This document shows, piece by piece, positions 20,711-31,739 of a DNA stretch of 64,000 bases. Every line of letters begins with the position of its first letter. Position 1 is the stretch's first letter. The stretch lies in the NCBI GenBank assembly GCA_032718475.1, contig JAUCBJ010002096.1:19824-83823 (forward strand). Direction: 5' to 3'. The notes under the pieces were generated by a model that ran no database searches, was not told the DNA's origin, and saw nothing but the letters and a program-made list of their open reading frames with translations. Origin of the DNA: Nemertoderma westbladi. Its lineage: Eukaryota; Xenacoelomorpha; Nemertodermatida; Nemertodermatidae. Position numbers and translations under genes: made by a program.

Positions 20711-21985
20711 TGAAATCCACTAATTTGTATTGTATTCACTATTCACCTCATTTTGTTTATTAGATAGTTTGCGATTTAATAATTCATCGATTTACAATTT
20801 TCATTCTGATACCCTTGGCATCAAATTCCATGCTGAATTCTGGTAACACACAATAACGCGCAAGGGGAATAGAACGGGTTACTGTGACAAGCTATTCCTA
20901 TCGAAACAATAAGCAAAAGTTAACAGGATTATATTAAAATTTTTTATTTTTTGCTTCTAAGTGGATTTTTTCCAGTTTTACTTTGTAGTGTCTAAATGTT
21001 TTAAATGTTACAGTTATTGGTAATTTCAATGAAAAACTGCAGAAATAATATTATCGGAAATAATGGAAATAATAAGAAATAAGTTTTGGAGGTTAGGGAT
21101 TTCTTTTCAAAATTACTTAGACCATTTCGCGATATCTTTAGCCAAATGGTAAAGTGATTAAAGTTTAAAGTGATGAATTTTAGTCAGTCAATATGACAAT
21201 CGAGTAAGCACCCAAGGCTGCCATACCAGGCAGGCTCTTTACTTAGATAGAAAACGGTCTAAGTTAGTAAAGCACGTCCATAACAGCTCATTTAAATACC
21301 CATTCAGCAACAATCCCTTGAGAATTATAAGTGCAATACTAGTACCTAAATGGGTTTTTAAAATGTGTAATGGTATCATGATTTGGTTACAAGGCTCTGA
21401 GCAGAGCAATGAAATATAATACATGTCAGTGCGCTTAATGATATGTTAACTTATATAAAATATCTAAATAACTTTCTCATAGTGTAATGGATTTGAGCCG
21501 CTGGCATGGTCACCACTACTGGCACGGTCGCCAATGATTTTACAGAAATTCTAAATTTAAATCACTACTATTTGAAGCTATGGAGTAAATGTATTTGATT
21601 CTATTGTATGTCCTTTGAAACATTTTTACATGTGGGTCGCGATTCATACCATTCATCACTGAATCACAAGCCCCAGTCGCACAAATTACTCATACTCATT
21701 CAAAAAGTGCCTGGAATTCACAAACCTGGTTGAAAAAACCATGCTACTAATGTTCACAACCGTAACCCTATTCACAGATTTCAATGATTCACCTAACTTC
21801 CGGCTTCATCATCCCAAACAGCAGAAGTCAATTGCTCAAGAATGTCATCCTCGGAGCATATGCTCCATACACTTGCCGAGGATTGTCGAAGTTAACTGGC
21901 AAAATTTCGGTTTTCTTTGAGTTAATCAATTTATCAAAACTAGATTTTGAAAAAATGAGTAAGCACTTCACCGGGGGTTGAATGC
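20711..21985. other. AT-rich stretch, nothing recognised
   Basis: No coding potential, repeat family or RNA gene could be supported here. Short open frames have no recognisable motifs. Confidence 0.5.
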
Positions 21986-21989
21986 AATG

Positions 21990-22860
21990 AACCAATAAAC
22001 TGGGGAACTGCTGGGATTCTTCCAGTGACTTTGAGGGTACTCCTAACGCACCAACATCAGATCAAAAAGGTGCTTGGCTCTTGGGTCATCGAATTCTGGA
22101 TTCACTAGCGGGTATTAGCATGACCTCAGCTGGAATAACTTATTCGGGAATCCCATATGCGCTCTAAATATGCTAAACATCTGTGATCGAGAGACTGAAT
22201 CAAAGGCCTATATGAAGTCAACAAAGACAATAATATCCAGATGTCTGTCTTTCTCTGTTGACAACGCTTAAATTATCTATGATCAAAGAATGCTATGTAG
22301 AGTTAACGGTGACAGGACAATATCTCCAACCAGACACTATATAACATTGGAGGTGTCTCATTGCTCCTCCCAAGCTTGATACTGAACAAAGCTACCTCCG
22401 CTTTGCAGGTGATTGTTTTCGCCTTGAGGTGTCTGTGCTCAATCTTGTGCTTTGGCAGCCCCATGGTGAAAATAAACATGGTGGAGAGCCCACGACATCT
22501 TGAGACGCCTCTTAAAGGACACTGGCCTTTAAGATGTGGAGAATCTCGCGAAAGTCATGGGTGATAAGGAGTTATGGTGGCTTAATTTTGTAGATGAAGC
22601 GGCATAGTATTCTTAATGCACGCTGCATTGGACCATGTTAATTATGGATTGCATTCCGTATTTACATGTAGCTGTCCCTCAAAGGGAGAATCCCTGGTGC
22701 GATTCATTAGGAATCTATTGTCTATAAATTGAAACAACAGTCGTAAACATGTGATTTTGTCTGAGATTACTTTCGTAAGGCCTCCAACAGTCACTGCCAG
22801 TCAATTTTCAGCAATTATGTTTAATCCTGGATGATAAAGCTGACTTCGCAAAGCTGTGAA
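21990..22860 (-). pseudogene. RTE-like LINE reverse transcriptase relic 1
   Basis: Several blocks match the better preserved relic at 28207-30080. Examples are CTGGGATTCTTCCAGTGA near 22012 against CTGGGCTCCCTCTGGTGA near 28277, the GGAATCCCAT region near 22150 against 28587, and the ATCCCTGGTGCGATT block near 22690 against 28780. On the minus strand these encode RT palm segments. Frames are heavily broken. Confidence 0.5.
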
Positions 22861-25605
22861 ATTTTCACTAACAAATTGATAACCAATTCGCGATGGCACA
22901 ATTTTGAAAAAGTATAAATATTCTAATCCGTAACATATTACCTCTTTATATCCCATTCCCCCTTTACAAATTCATGCCCCACCCTTACCTGCCTTCTTGC
23001 TATAAATCGTGTGGGTATTACTTATCTGATAGATAGAATATTATGAAAATCGAGGAATAATAATAAGTGTCATTAAATCCATTATCCTCACAACTCACAT
23101 AGCACAGTTACGAAAATTAATTTAGTCCAATGTTCTACTGACAAGTCCATTGTTTCTGAGCCTAGTGAGGTCATAGATCGCTTAGTGGAGTGGGTGGGAA
23201 GATGGATCGGTTTGTAACTAACATTGTTTAGAGGTTCGTTTTGACACATGTGTGCATGCATGAATGCATCCTAGAGTAGGGAGTGATCGTTTTGATGGTT
23301 TTCGTCGCGCCAATGGTTGACCTTATATAAATAATCGCAAAGCACAATGAGGTAATTTGGTATTGATTATATATATTGTTATCAATAGTCATTATTTATT
23401 ATTAATTATTAATATATATTCATATAAACAGTAACATGATGATGAAAAAATAAGAGTTTTTTTTGTAATCAAATAAAGCTTTCAAGAATGTGGTATGTTT
23501 TAACTAGAGATTGTAAATATTATAGGAACTAATGGTCTGAGATGGCTAGGGATATTCTCAAAGTGAAACCAAGGCAGCTTTATTTAATTTAACCCTCACA
23601 ATAACTAGGTTTCTATTACATCGTCGTCTGAGATATTGTTGTCTTTGCTGTTTTCTGGAAGGGGTTTTTAAAGTGCGTCTTGAGTTCAATATCGCTCAAT
23701 GACGAATGATCAATGATGATCGTTCAATTGATCGACTTTGGAAGCGAATTTATGGCTTAACTTTCCTTTCCAGTCTATTATGGATTACCAGATTTATTTC
23801 GGATCATTGCTGTTTAAAATAATATTTTTTCTTATCGGGATATTTTGGTTGAGCACCTTTTTTATTGTACTACAATCGGCAGTCATTCCCTTACTATTTG
23901 TTCAAGGTGCATTAGGTTTACGAAATGAGGCGGGGATGGCACAATGTGTAGTACTGTGGTCTGGTAGGGTTGTTCACCACATCAATTATTGGCGGATAAT
24001 ATGAAATGTTATTTTGATTGTACAAATATTTTTTATTTTTGATGTTAAAAAAAATTACTTTTTATGTCGGCAATCATAAGTACTGTCAGTTCCATACTAA
24101 CAATGATATAGTGTAATGTTTTTAACATAATGTTATACAAAGCAATTCTCTCCTATCGTTATCAAGGTCCTGTCCAGTTCATAGAAAGGGCAATTATATT
24201 TCCCCCAGTGTTTTTATGATTATATTTTAGTTCTATTTTTTTCACAATTAATTAGTAATTCTTAATTAATATTTGTGAATGTACCCATTAACAGTCAAAA
24301 GCCCCACCATAGTGTTGTGTTTAATCCTGCATTCGTATTCCTTGGCATATCAGACTCCCGAGATAGTGGGTGTGAGCCCTGCGAGAAGGTGCAGGGACGG
24401 CCTCAAAGGTTCTATACTGGGCTAATGTCTGCCAAACGAGTAGCAGTGTATTTTATGAATTTTAGTTCTGGGAGGACTGCACTGCAAATAGGTCGTGAGT
24501 CTGTTGAGGTTGAAGTCCCTGCTGAAATAGAGGACGGGTAATCAACCTTTAGTTTTTTAGGAAAGCCCCTCCATCGGATAGTCAAATATCGTAAAGATTT
24601 ATTTATCCAAAAGTTCCAATATCCACAGGGTTATTGAGTTAACTCTAACAATTGATGTCAGACCTTCTTATTCCTTGAGTTTCCTGTCCCAATGTAAAAA
24701 CCATACATACTCTGAGTCGGTGCTTGATTGGATGCATTGCGCACTTCTTTGTTCTATAATGCATGACTTGATCTGAATGCAAATGTGTTGATCTAATTTC
24801 AGATTTGCATAAAATTATAGAATCTTGGAAAAGCCAATTAACTAATCAATATCCACTCCTTCTGGAGTTGTTAATCTTTCATCACCCTCTAACTGCAAGG
24901 AGGTCCCTGTTTGATCTGTGTCCGAGCCAATTACAACTTTGTAATTGGTACATTGATATGATAACCTACCTTCTCAGGTCATGAAATAAGTGTTGGGTAG
25001 TGAGAGTATTTCATAGAGAGTGAAAGTGGCAGCTACATAGTCCACAGTTAAATTGACTGTAGTCCAGTCAATTTAAGCAAAAATAGGGTGCAACCGAAAA
25101 TTAATTCGTAAATCATCCGAACCAATTTTCATTCTACTACTATAATCAGCCTACTGCATTGTAACTACGCATTGATGTCGGCTTATATATATATATATTT
25201 TTTTTATTGACAACGATTTAATAACAATGATGCCGCACACCAGCAAATCAGTCAAAATAAACGCGGTCGTATTCCAGCTTATACATATACATGTTATAAT
25301 CCTATTGTAAATTCCTAAGGCTAAATATGAAACACTGATAAAGTAAGTAAACATTTAAACGGTATATAAGTAATAGATTCATCAGGCAATGGTATATAAA
25401 TATATAAGATTGAGTAAATAAATTGGCTACATGATACAATTGATCTGGTCTAACTAAACACGGTGCAATGTAGTAGAGTGTAAATGGAACTAACTATATG
25501 TTAACGAATTGATGGGAAAAAAAAGAAAACTAGATGAGTAAGACTAAACTTACACTGAAGAGTCAAATGCAACACATATACTTAAGCTATATATACACTA
25601 TATAT
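22861..25605. other. AT-rich stretch without a supported gene
   Basis: Two short frames (23738-24004 with a hydrophobic stretch, 24275-24541) have no recognisable domain and lack splice or start context. A short AT microsatellite lies near 25187-25200. Nothing else is seen. Confidence 0.45.
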
Positions 25606-25609
25606 ACTA

Positions 25610-28200
25610 CTAGTTGTACTTAAGTAATGGACAGCACATCATGACATGATGGATGTCTTGGATACCGGTACAACACTGGCATAGCCATTGATCGTGTGGC
25701 ACACGGGGCGACTTCCAGCGATCAGTCTCAACTCGAAGACGATGGCACCCATTTCGATAGCGCGTCAGGAGCTGTCTATCGATTTCCAGAAGGCAGTTGT
25801 CATAGATCGGCTGTTCTAAAGTCAGGTTGACCTCAACGGGTAATGACGGGTAATGCATTAACGTTTGGGTATAATTCAACCAAGTTAGTGTAATATTTCA
25901 TAGATTTAATGTTATTACTTCTGGCCAATGCAAATACTATAGCCATAGCGGAAAGGGGTTCTTGCTCTGTGAAACGTAAACATTTTTTAAAGAATATATA
26001 TTGCCGCGTTTTTACGCTTATTACAAGTGGTTGAGTACCAGACTCTGCATATAAGATCTCATTCGGGCAAAAGCTGTTTAGATTAAGCATTAGTTTCAGT
26101 GATTGCTTATGTTGCAGTTCTATATCTTTTATGTTGCCATTACCCCAACTTTCACATTCATATAATAAAGTAGAGTCAATACAAGCCTGCCGCACACATT
26201 GTTTAACATATAGTGGAATATATTTATTATTTGTGATGAAGGAGGCAAACTTCACCTCAGTATGATCCCGTTTTGAATGCGCATGTAATTTCAAGTCAGC
26301 GGCCATTGAGCCTGAGGATGAGAATATTGATCCCAGATAAAGCACTCTACCATTATCAGCGTATTTTGATGATAGTGTATCTAATCTAGTGTATCTACTG
26401 TTTAACTAACAGCCTTACGACAAATAGCAGGACTTTGATTCATTTATTTCTGGTTGTTATCATTGTTATCATGTTATTATTGAAGTATTTCACAACCAGG
26501 TTACACTTTTCAGTAAACTCTTCCAGATACGTACTAATTACACATGTGTCATCTGCATGCAGCAATGCATGAATCAATCCCAACACTGTATCAGGTCTGC
26601 ATCTAGTGGCTAAGTAATCAAGCAGATCATTTAAAAATAGAATGAAAAGGATCACACTGCTAGGGGCACCTTGTCTGATACCTGACAAAATATATAACAT
26701 TTCGGAAAAGTCTGTCGCAAAGTGTAAGAAAGAGGTAGTTGAAAAATTCAAAGCCTTCAATGCAACAATACCGAAACTGTTTAGCTTGTGAAGCATTTTA
26801 GCCCTAGAAACCTTGTCAAAGGCTTTTTCGATATCGAAAAATGCTATTTATAGTTTGAATTTCATTTTCTTAGAAAGTTCGATTAATAACCTGAGAATAA
26901 GAATTTGATCCAGGCAACTTTTGCCAGTTTGAAAAAACATCCATTTGACCATATATTATATGGTCATAGATTCCCACTAAGAAATCTGCCATCTGAATTC
27001 CCCTATAGTTTTTCGGTAATGAGAAGTCACCCTTCTTTAGAAGAAATGTTAACAGAGTCAATAATTTTAGTTGGTATATTATACTAGAAAATATTACATT
27101 GAACAAGCAGATTAAGTAAGGAAGTAGAATCAGTATCATACGAGAATGGCATTTCCTAAAGGAAATGCAACCACGAAGCTAAGGAAAATTAAACATACGG
27201 CCACACTTTGGTTCGTTGCTTAGCCTCGTTTAGTAGCAATTGTCAATAATTAACTTCTATTCCCATGGAAACTAGTGTTCTCTGGAACTGTTGCTTTAAC
27301 CTTTGAAAAAAAATTCAGTACAGATTGTGGTTCAGATAACACATACCAAGTTTCAGAAAATATTGTAGTTTATGTCCAAATTACCGATTTTCTATCAAAA
27401 TGCATCTGTTTGCAGTGGTTGTCATGGAAACTGAAAAATAGAACAATGTAATTCGGATGCAGAATAAGTCATATAGTGGGGGTAGGGGTTAGTCCCAAGT
27501 CATAATACTATTAAATTGTGCTTCAAATTATCATTTTATAAATTTTAACATCTGTTTAGACTTGTTGCTATGGTAACTGTATTTTCTAATTAACCTCAAA
27601 CGGCTTGGATATGGATCTTATAGATGAGTTGCAAAACCCCAAGTTTATATATATTACAGTTTTGCTACAAATAGAGTTATCAATATAGATTTGAATGATA
27701 TAGAGTTTAATAAACTACAGTTACCATGGTAACTAAATTTCTGGAATAATTTAAGTTTCACTAAAATCAGTATCATACCCTTTAAAGTGTTACCATGGAG
27801 ATCATATCCACCTTTCTTTGATGTGGGCGCACAAGCCGCATTCACCTCAGTATGAGTAAAAGGATCATCAAGGCATGGTATATATAATATATATACCACT
27901 TGGTTGGATGTCATCTAAGGGTTCACCCGCATCTTGGTTATATAGCACATCAATATGTTGTTCAAACTCTGACATAGATGGGCTACTAGTCGGCCGTGAT
28001 GGTTGAAGAGAGCCCTTCCAGTTGACTTTCTTCCACATCTCCTTCGGATTATTGAGAACATCAACCCATGAGTCTGAAATAGATCTATGGAAGTCGGATA
28101 CGTTTGCCGAGTTAAGACGTGACTGTTTTTCTGAGAAGTTTGCAAGTGCTTCTAGGGCCTTGCTAGAGTTAAAACCACTCAATGAGTAAACATTGTTCAA
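25610..28200 (-). pseudogene. LINE reverse transcriptase relic 2, interrupted by a repeat insertion
   Basis: Read on the minus strand from 28200 downward: a pre-RT segment (WVDVLNNPKEMWKKVNW), then DDPFTHTEVNAACAPTSKKG. After an insertion (27142-27764) comes KKGDFSLPKNYRGIQ, RT motif 1. At 26796-26440 are GIRQGAPSSVILFILFLNDL (motif B) and LLHADDTCVIS (catalytic box). At 26345-25833 there is a thumb or post-RT region (LYLGSIFSSSGSM), and at 25879-25610 a Cys/His cluster ending DQWLCQCCTGIQDIHHVMMC. The order is that of an APE-type LINE ORF2 C-terminal half. Several frameshifts and stops make it non-functional. Confidence 0.65.
27142..27764 (-). mobile_element. Fragment of the HINE-like element inserted in a LINE relic
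   Basis: 623 bp nearly identical to the hairpin-proximal half of array unit E (4483-5100), starting at the hairpin end and truncated inside a core repeat. It is flanked by a 14-bp direct repeat, AATCAGTATCATAC (27128-27141 and 27765-27778). Removing the insert and one repeat brings the LINE reading frame segments together. Confidence 0.75.
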
Positions 28201-28206
28201 ATCTTA

Positions 28207-30080
28207 TTGGAGTTAACAAAAAGATCATCACTAGAAGCAGCCTGTTCTAATGAACTAAGGAGCCTTGAGTTGGGCTGGGCTCCCTCTGGTGATTCTGAGA
28301 GTACTCTTAAGTCATCACCAAATTCTAGATCGTTTAGGTACTTGGCTGGATTTCCTCGACTTCTGGAGCCAGTGGTGGAGTTACCATCACCCCATCATCA
28401 ATTTGATGATCTAAGGACATGCAAAGAACATAGTCTGCCACAATTATGAATAAGAATAGTGCAAGTGTATCTCCCTGGAGCACTCCTCATAACACATCGA
28501 ATGGATCTGTGTCACTGTCAACTGTAGACGCAAATGTGTTTGAACCATTGTATACTGATCTAATTGCTGCAATAATTTCATCAGGAATCCCATTTAATGA
28601 AAGTATGCTGAACATATGTTTGCAAGAGACTGAACCAAATGCAACAAAGACAACAGCCAGATGCCTGTCTTTCTTTTTTGATAACTCTTCAATTATCCTT
28701 AAGTGCCAAAATGGGCTCCATGGTCCCACGACCTTTACGGAACCCATTTTGATTTCCACGGAGCAGTCTCAATATGGGATCCCTGATGCGATTTAATAGA
28801 ATTCTATAGTATAGCTTTGCAGCAATCATGGTCAATAAGATTCCCTGAAAAGATCCATAGAATGTTAGGTTGTCCTTTTTTGGAACAGACACCAACTTAT
28901 TTGTTTTCATTGTGTCTCATCATTCTGTACATGTCTATTTTCAAAGATGAGGTAAATGAGCTCCTAACAGTGTTATTTTAAAGATCTCAGGGGGGACCCC
29001 ATCTACTCCACTAGCACAATTGGTCTTAATGCTAGCAGCCTTCACTTCTGCAAAAGAGATATCGCAGTTGGAATATCTGGGAGAAAAGTTATCAGGCAAT
29101 ACCATGTCATTATTGAGGAGCTTCTCAAAGTGGGCCTTCCAACCATTGAGGTGATTGGCTGGTGATTTTGCCTTAACATTGGTGGTTGTTTGGCTTTTCC
29201 ACCCAGTAAGCAAGTTGATCGATTTCCATGCATGGGATAATTGCCTGCTGTTGTCAGCATCATTGATGGCATCAACCTGTTGGTTTATAAGAGTATTAGC
29301 TTAGATTATCAGAGTACTGCCTGTTCAGGGACCTAGATGCAGCATTAACTGCATGTTGTAGTCCGTTTGAGTCAGGACTCTTTATGCGCCTTAAAGAGGT
29401 CCTTGCAGCACTTCTGAATTCTGTGGTCAGGCCAGGGGGCCTTTTTCCTGTTACGAGGGTATACAGGAACTGTTTCTAACTTAAATTACCTTAACTTACT
29501 TACTTACTTATCTTAGATTCTAACTTAACTGCTTCTCTGAACGCAGTATAACCCTCGCAGTACTATGCCACCTCAGAGGCAAGAGCCTCATACCTGTTGC
29601 TCTGCTGTAAATTGAAGCTGGAAGAGAGAAGACTGTTGCAACAGAGAAGACCAGTCATAATATGTGCTAGCGCACAGACTAAGTTTTACATTAGCCACAA
29701 TAAGGCAGTGATCACTGGAGAATGGTCTAAGTGTAAATACATTACAGTATTGAATAGAATTCCTGTACTTCCTAATAAACAGAATGTAGTCTATCTGGGA
29801 CTTGTGTCCACTGGGTCCACAACGAGTCCATAGCTTTCCAGTTCTCTTCTTGAACAGGGTTCCAGCCTAAAACAATACAAATTAGTAGGTAGAAATTTTC
29901 CACCCTACTGGGGCAATACTAGTTGGAGAATAGCACACGATCAGAACCACCTTGGGAACTTCTTAGCCAGTCTTCGAGAACATGAGAAGTGGCATAATGG
30001 ATGATGCGGTTAGAGATTTGGTCTATTTTGTCCAATGCTGCATGTGCAGTTGTTAACTCTCCAAAATCCTTTCAAAAATA
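28207..30080 (-). pseudogene. RTE-like LINE relic 3 (endonuclease plus RT)
   Basis: Minus-strand blocks appear in APE-LINE order. Remnants of the endonuclease lie at about 30060-29600, with GHKSQIDYIL and a SSDH motif typical of APE nucleases. A linker follows at about 29470-29290. RT segments include ASGVDGVPPEIFK (about 29000), NQNGFRKGRGTMEPI (about 28740), the DRHLAVVFVAFGS region, LNGIPDEIIAAIRSVYNGS (about 28580), and a palm stretch LEFGDDLRVLSESPEGAQ near 28300 in place of the catalytic YADD box. GVxxEIFK and GIPxEIIxAIxxxY are typical of the RTE clade. The frame is broken many times. Confidence 0.6.
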
Positions 30081-30854
30081 TTATGCGGATCATTTATAAT
30101 TTTAGGTGTATTTCTCTTTAGCAACATGTATTAGTTTTACTTACCAAGAAGGTAACTATTTATGGGGTTTCTCCAAATTACAGACAAAATTAGTCAAATG
30201 AATATCGATTGCATGAATTGGAGTGCATTTTTACTGTATTTATTCCTGTAGTACGTACCAAACATAGCATACATTTATTTCAATCTGTTGTCCATGTGAG
30301 ATTGAATTATAATTAATTAATACTTTTATTCATGAGTCAAATGCCCCAAACTCAGCTAATACATATAATTAGCCAACCAATTTACTCATACAATATGTAC
30401 TGTACTGTTTCTATTTCTAATCCCGAATAAGTATAACTAATATACAATACATGTGGTAATAATCAATAAACACCAAGGGTGTCTCTCACATACATTCATA
30501 CAAGCCTCTGAATTACTAATCCGTTGGATATGGTTCTGAGGATACGATCCTTGATTCACTGTTTCAGAATTTCCCTCCTCAAGGCATTACAAAATGTACT
30601 TCTTTATTGTTTATGCGATCTCACCTTCCTTCGATCTTATATAAATTATTTTATCTCATTATGCTGTTATGAACATAACCCCCCCCCCCCTTTCCAATGC
30701 GCAATGGTTTAAAAATAGAAAACAGTTCGTTCATTCTTGGGATAACAGTGGACGAAACTTTTTCCAAGATGAGTCTTGAGTCTACAATTCTTCATCATTC
30801 TTTGGTATATGGCCAATAACGAATAACAGCTTCCTTTCAACTTCATTTTTTTTG

Positions 30855-30915
30855 TTCTTGCACTTAGAGCGACAGACTTCCAACCCGGAGGTCACCAGTT
30901 CGATCACAACTGGAC
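30855..30915 (+). repeat. tRNA-like sequence (degenerate, possible SINE head)
   Basis: ACTTAGAGCGACAGACTT continues as CCAACCCGGAGGTCACC, then a T-arm-like AGTTCGATCAC (a good box B) and CAACTGG. The anticodon-loop-like CTTCCAA would read TCC. The D-arm and acceptor stem are degraded, so this is a tRNA-derived relic rather than a working gene. Confidence 0.4.
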
Positions 30916-31532
30916 TTTATTGCCGATTTTGCAAAACTTTGCCTGACGAATGTTATAATATTGATAATAATTGGCATTCAAATACGTCCTAACTGAGAAT
31001 CGTGATAGATGATAACATTGATGGTGTTGTTTATACAAAGTGAACCCAAATTCTTATACTCACACATTGAAATTTGCAGATAATTTTTGCGCAGTCTATT
31101 AACAAGTATTATTAACAGGTTCGTTTCCCAAATCTATGCTACTTCTTTGAATCCTAATTGTTTTTAGAACATCAATACACTATCAAAATTTTCAAAATCG
31201 TCATTTTAATTGATAATTTTGATAACTTTGATAGTGTACCAAATGCATATTCAAAAGTTCCAAAATAAGAAGAAAAAAGAATAAAAAACCGGTGTGAAAC
31301 CGCTGTCACGGTACAAACCGGTGTGACAATAAAAAGTAACAAATTATATGACCACATGTACAGCTTGATTAACAGCTGTAAATAGGAAGTGTCATCGTTT
31401 TTCTTCCAACCCCTTAGTGCAAACGTATGCAATATCATCTATTTTAGTATTTATCAGTAAATTTTCAGACAGAGAATATAAAATGTTATATTCCCCTTAT
31501 TTTGTTATTTATAAAATATCATTTACTTTCAG

Positions 31533-31733
31533 CGTTTGGTCCACAATGGATGTGAATTCTACTATTGGTTTGGCTATACAAACTGATATACATGATATTG
31601 AATCGAATTCTGGGTTAAAGTTTAGTCTACCAGTAACTGTGATAATTGGATTTGCTATGGGATTTCTAAGTGTATTTACGACATTGGGAAACTCACTGGT
31701 GCTAGTGGCATTCGCAAAAGATGACAAACTGAG
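31533..31733 (+). CDS. First coding exon of a class A (aminergic-type) GPCR
   Basis: A pyrimidine-rich acceptor (TTTACTTTCAG, ending 31532) precedes 13 nt of 5' UTR and an ATG at 31546. The exon encodes 62 residues plus two bases and ends AACTGAG before GTAAGT at 31734. The product has an extracellular N-terminus with an N-glycosylation site (NST) and one transmembrane helix ending in TLGNSLVLVAFAKDDKLR. That is the TM1 GN motif and first intracellular loop of amine receptors, closest in style to histamine H3/H4 and muscarinic receptors. It would act at the plasma membrane. No TM2-TM7 exon was recognised in the remaining 32 kb, so the gene has a long intron, continues outside, or is a fragment. 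Confidence 0.65.
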
Positions 31734-31739
31734 GTAAGT

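Noticed and set aside
23738-24004. Short frame with a hydrophobic segment
   Set aside because: No known membrane family, no splice or start support, and AT-rich sequence readily gives hydrophobic codons.
24275-24541. 88-codon plus-strand ORF
   Set aside because: No recognisable domain and no neighbour that supports it; could be a remnant of an unknown element but cannot be argued.
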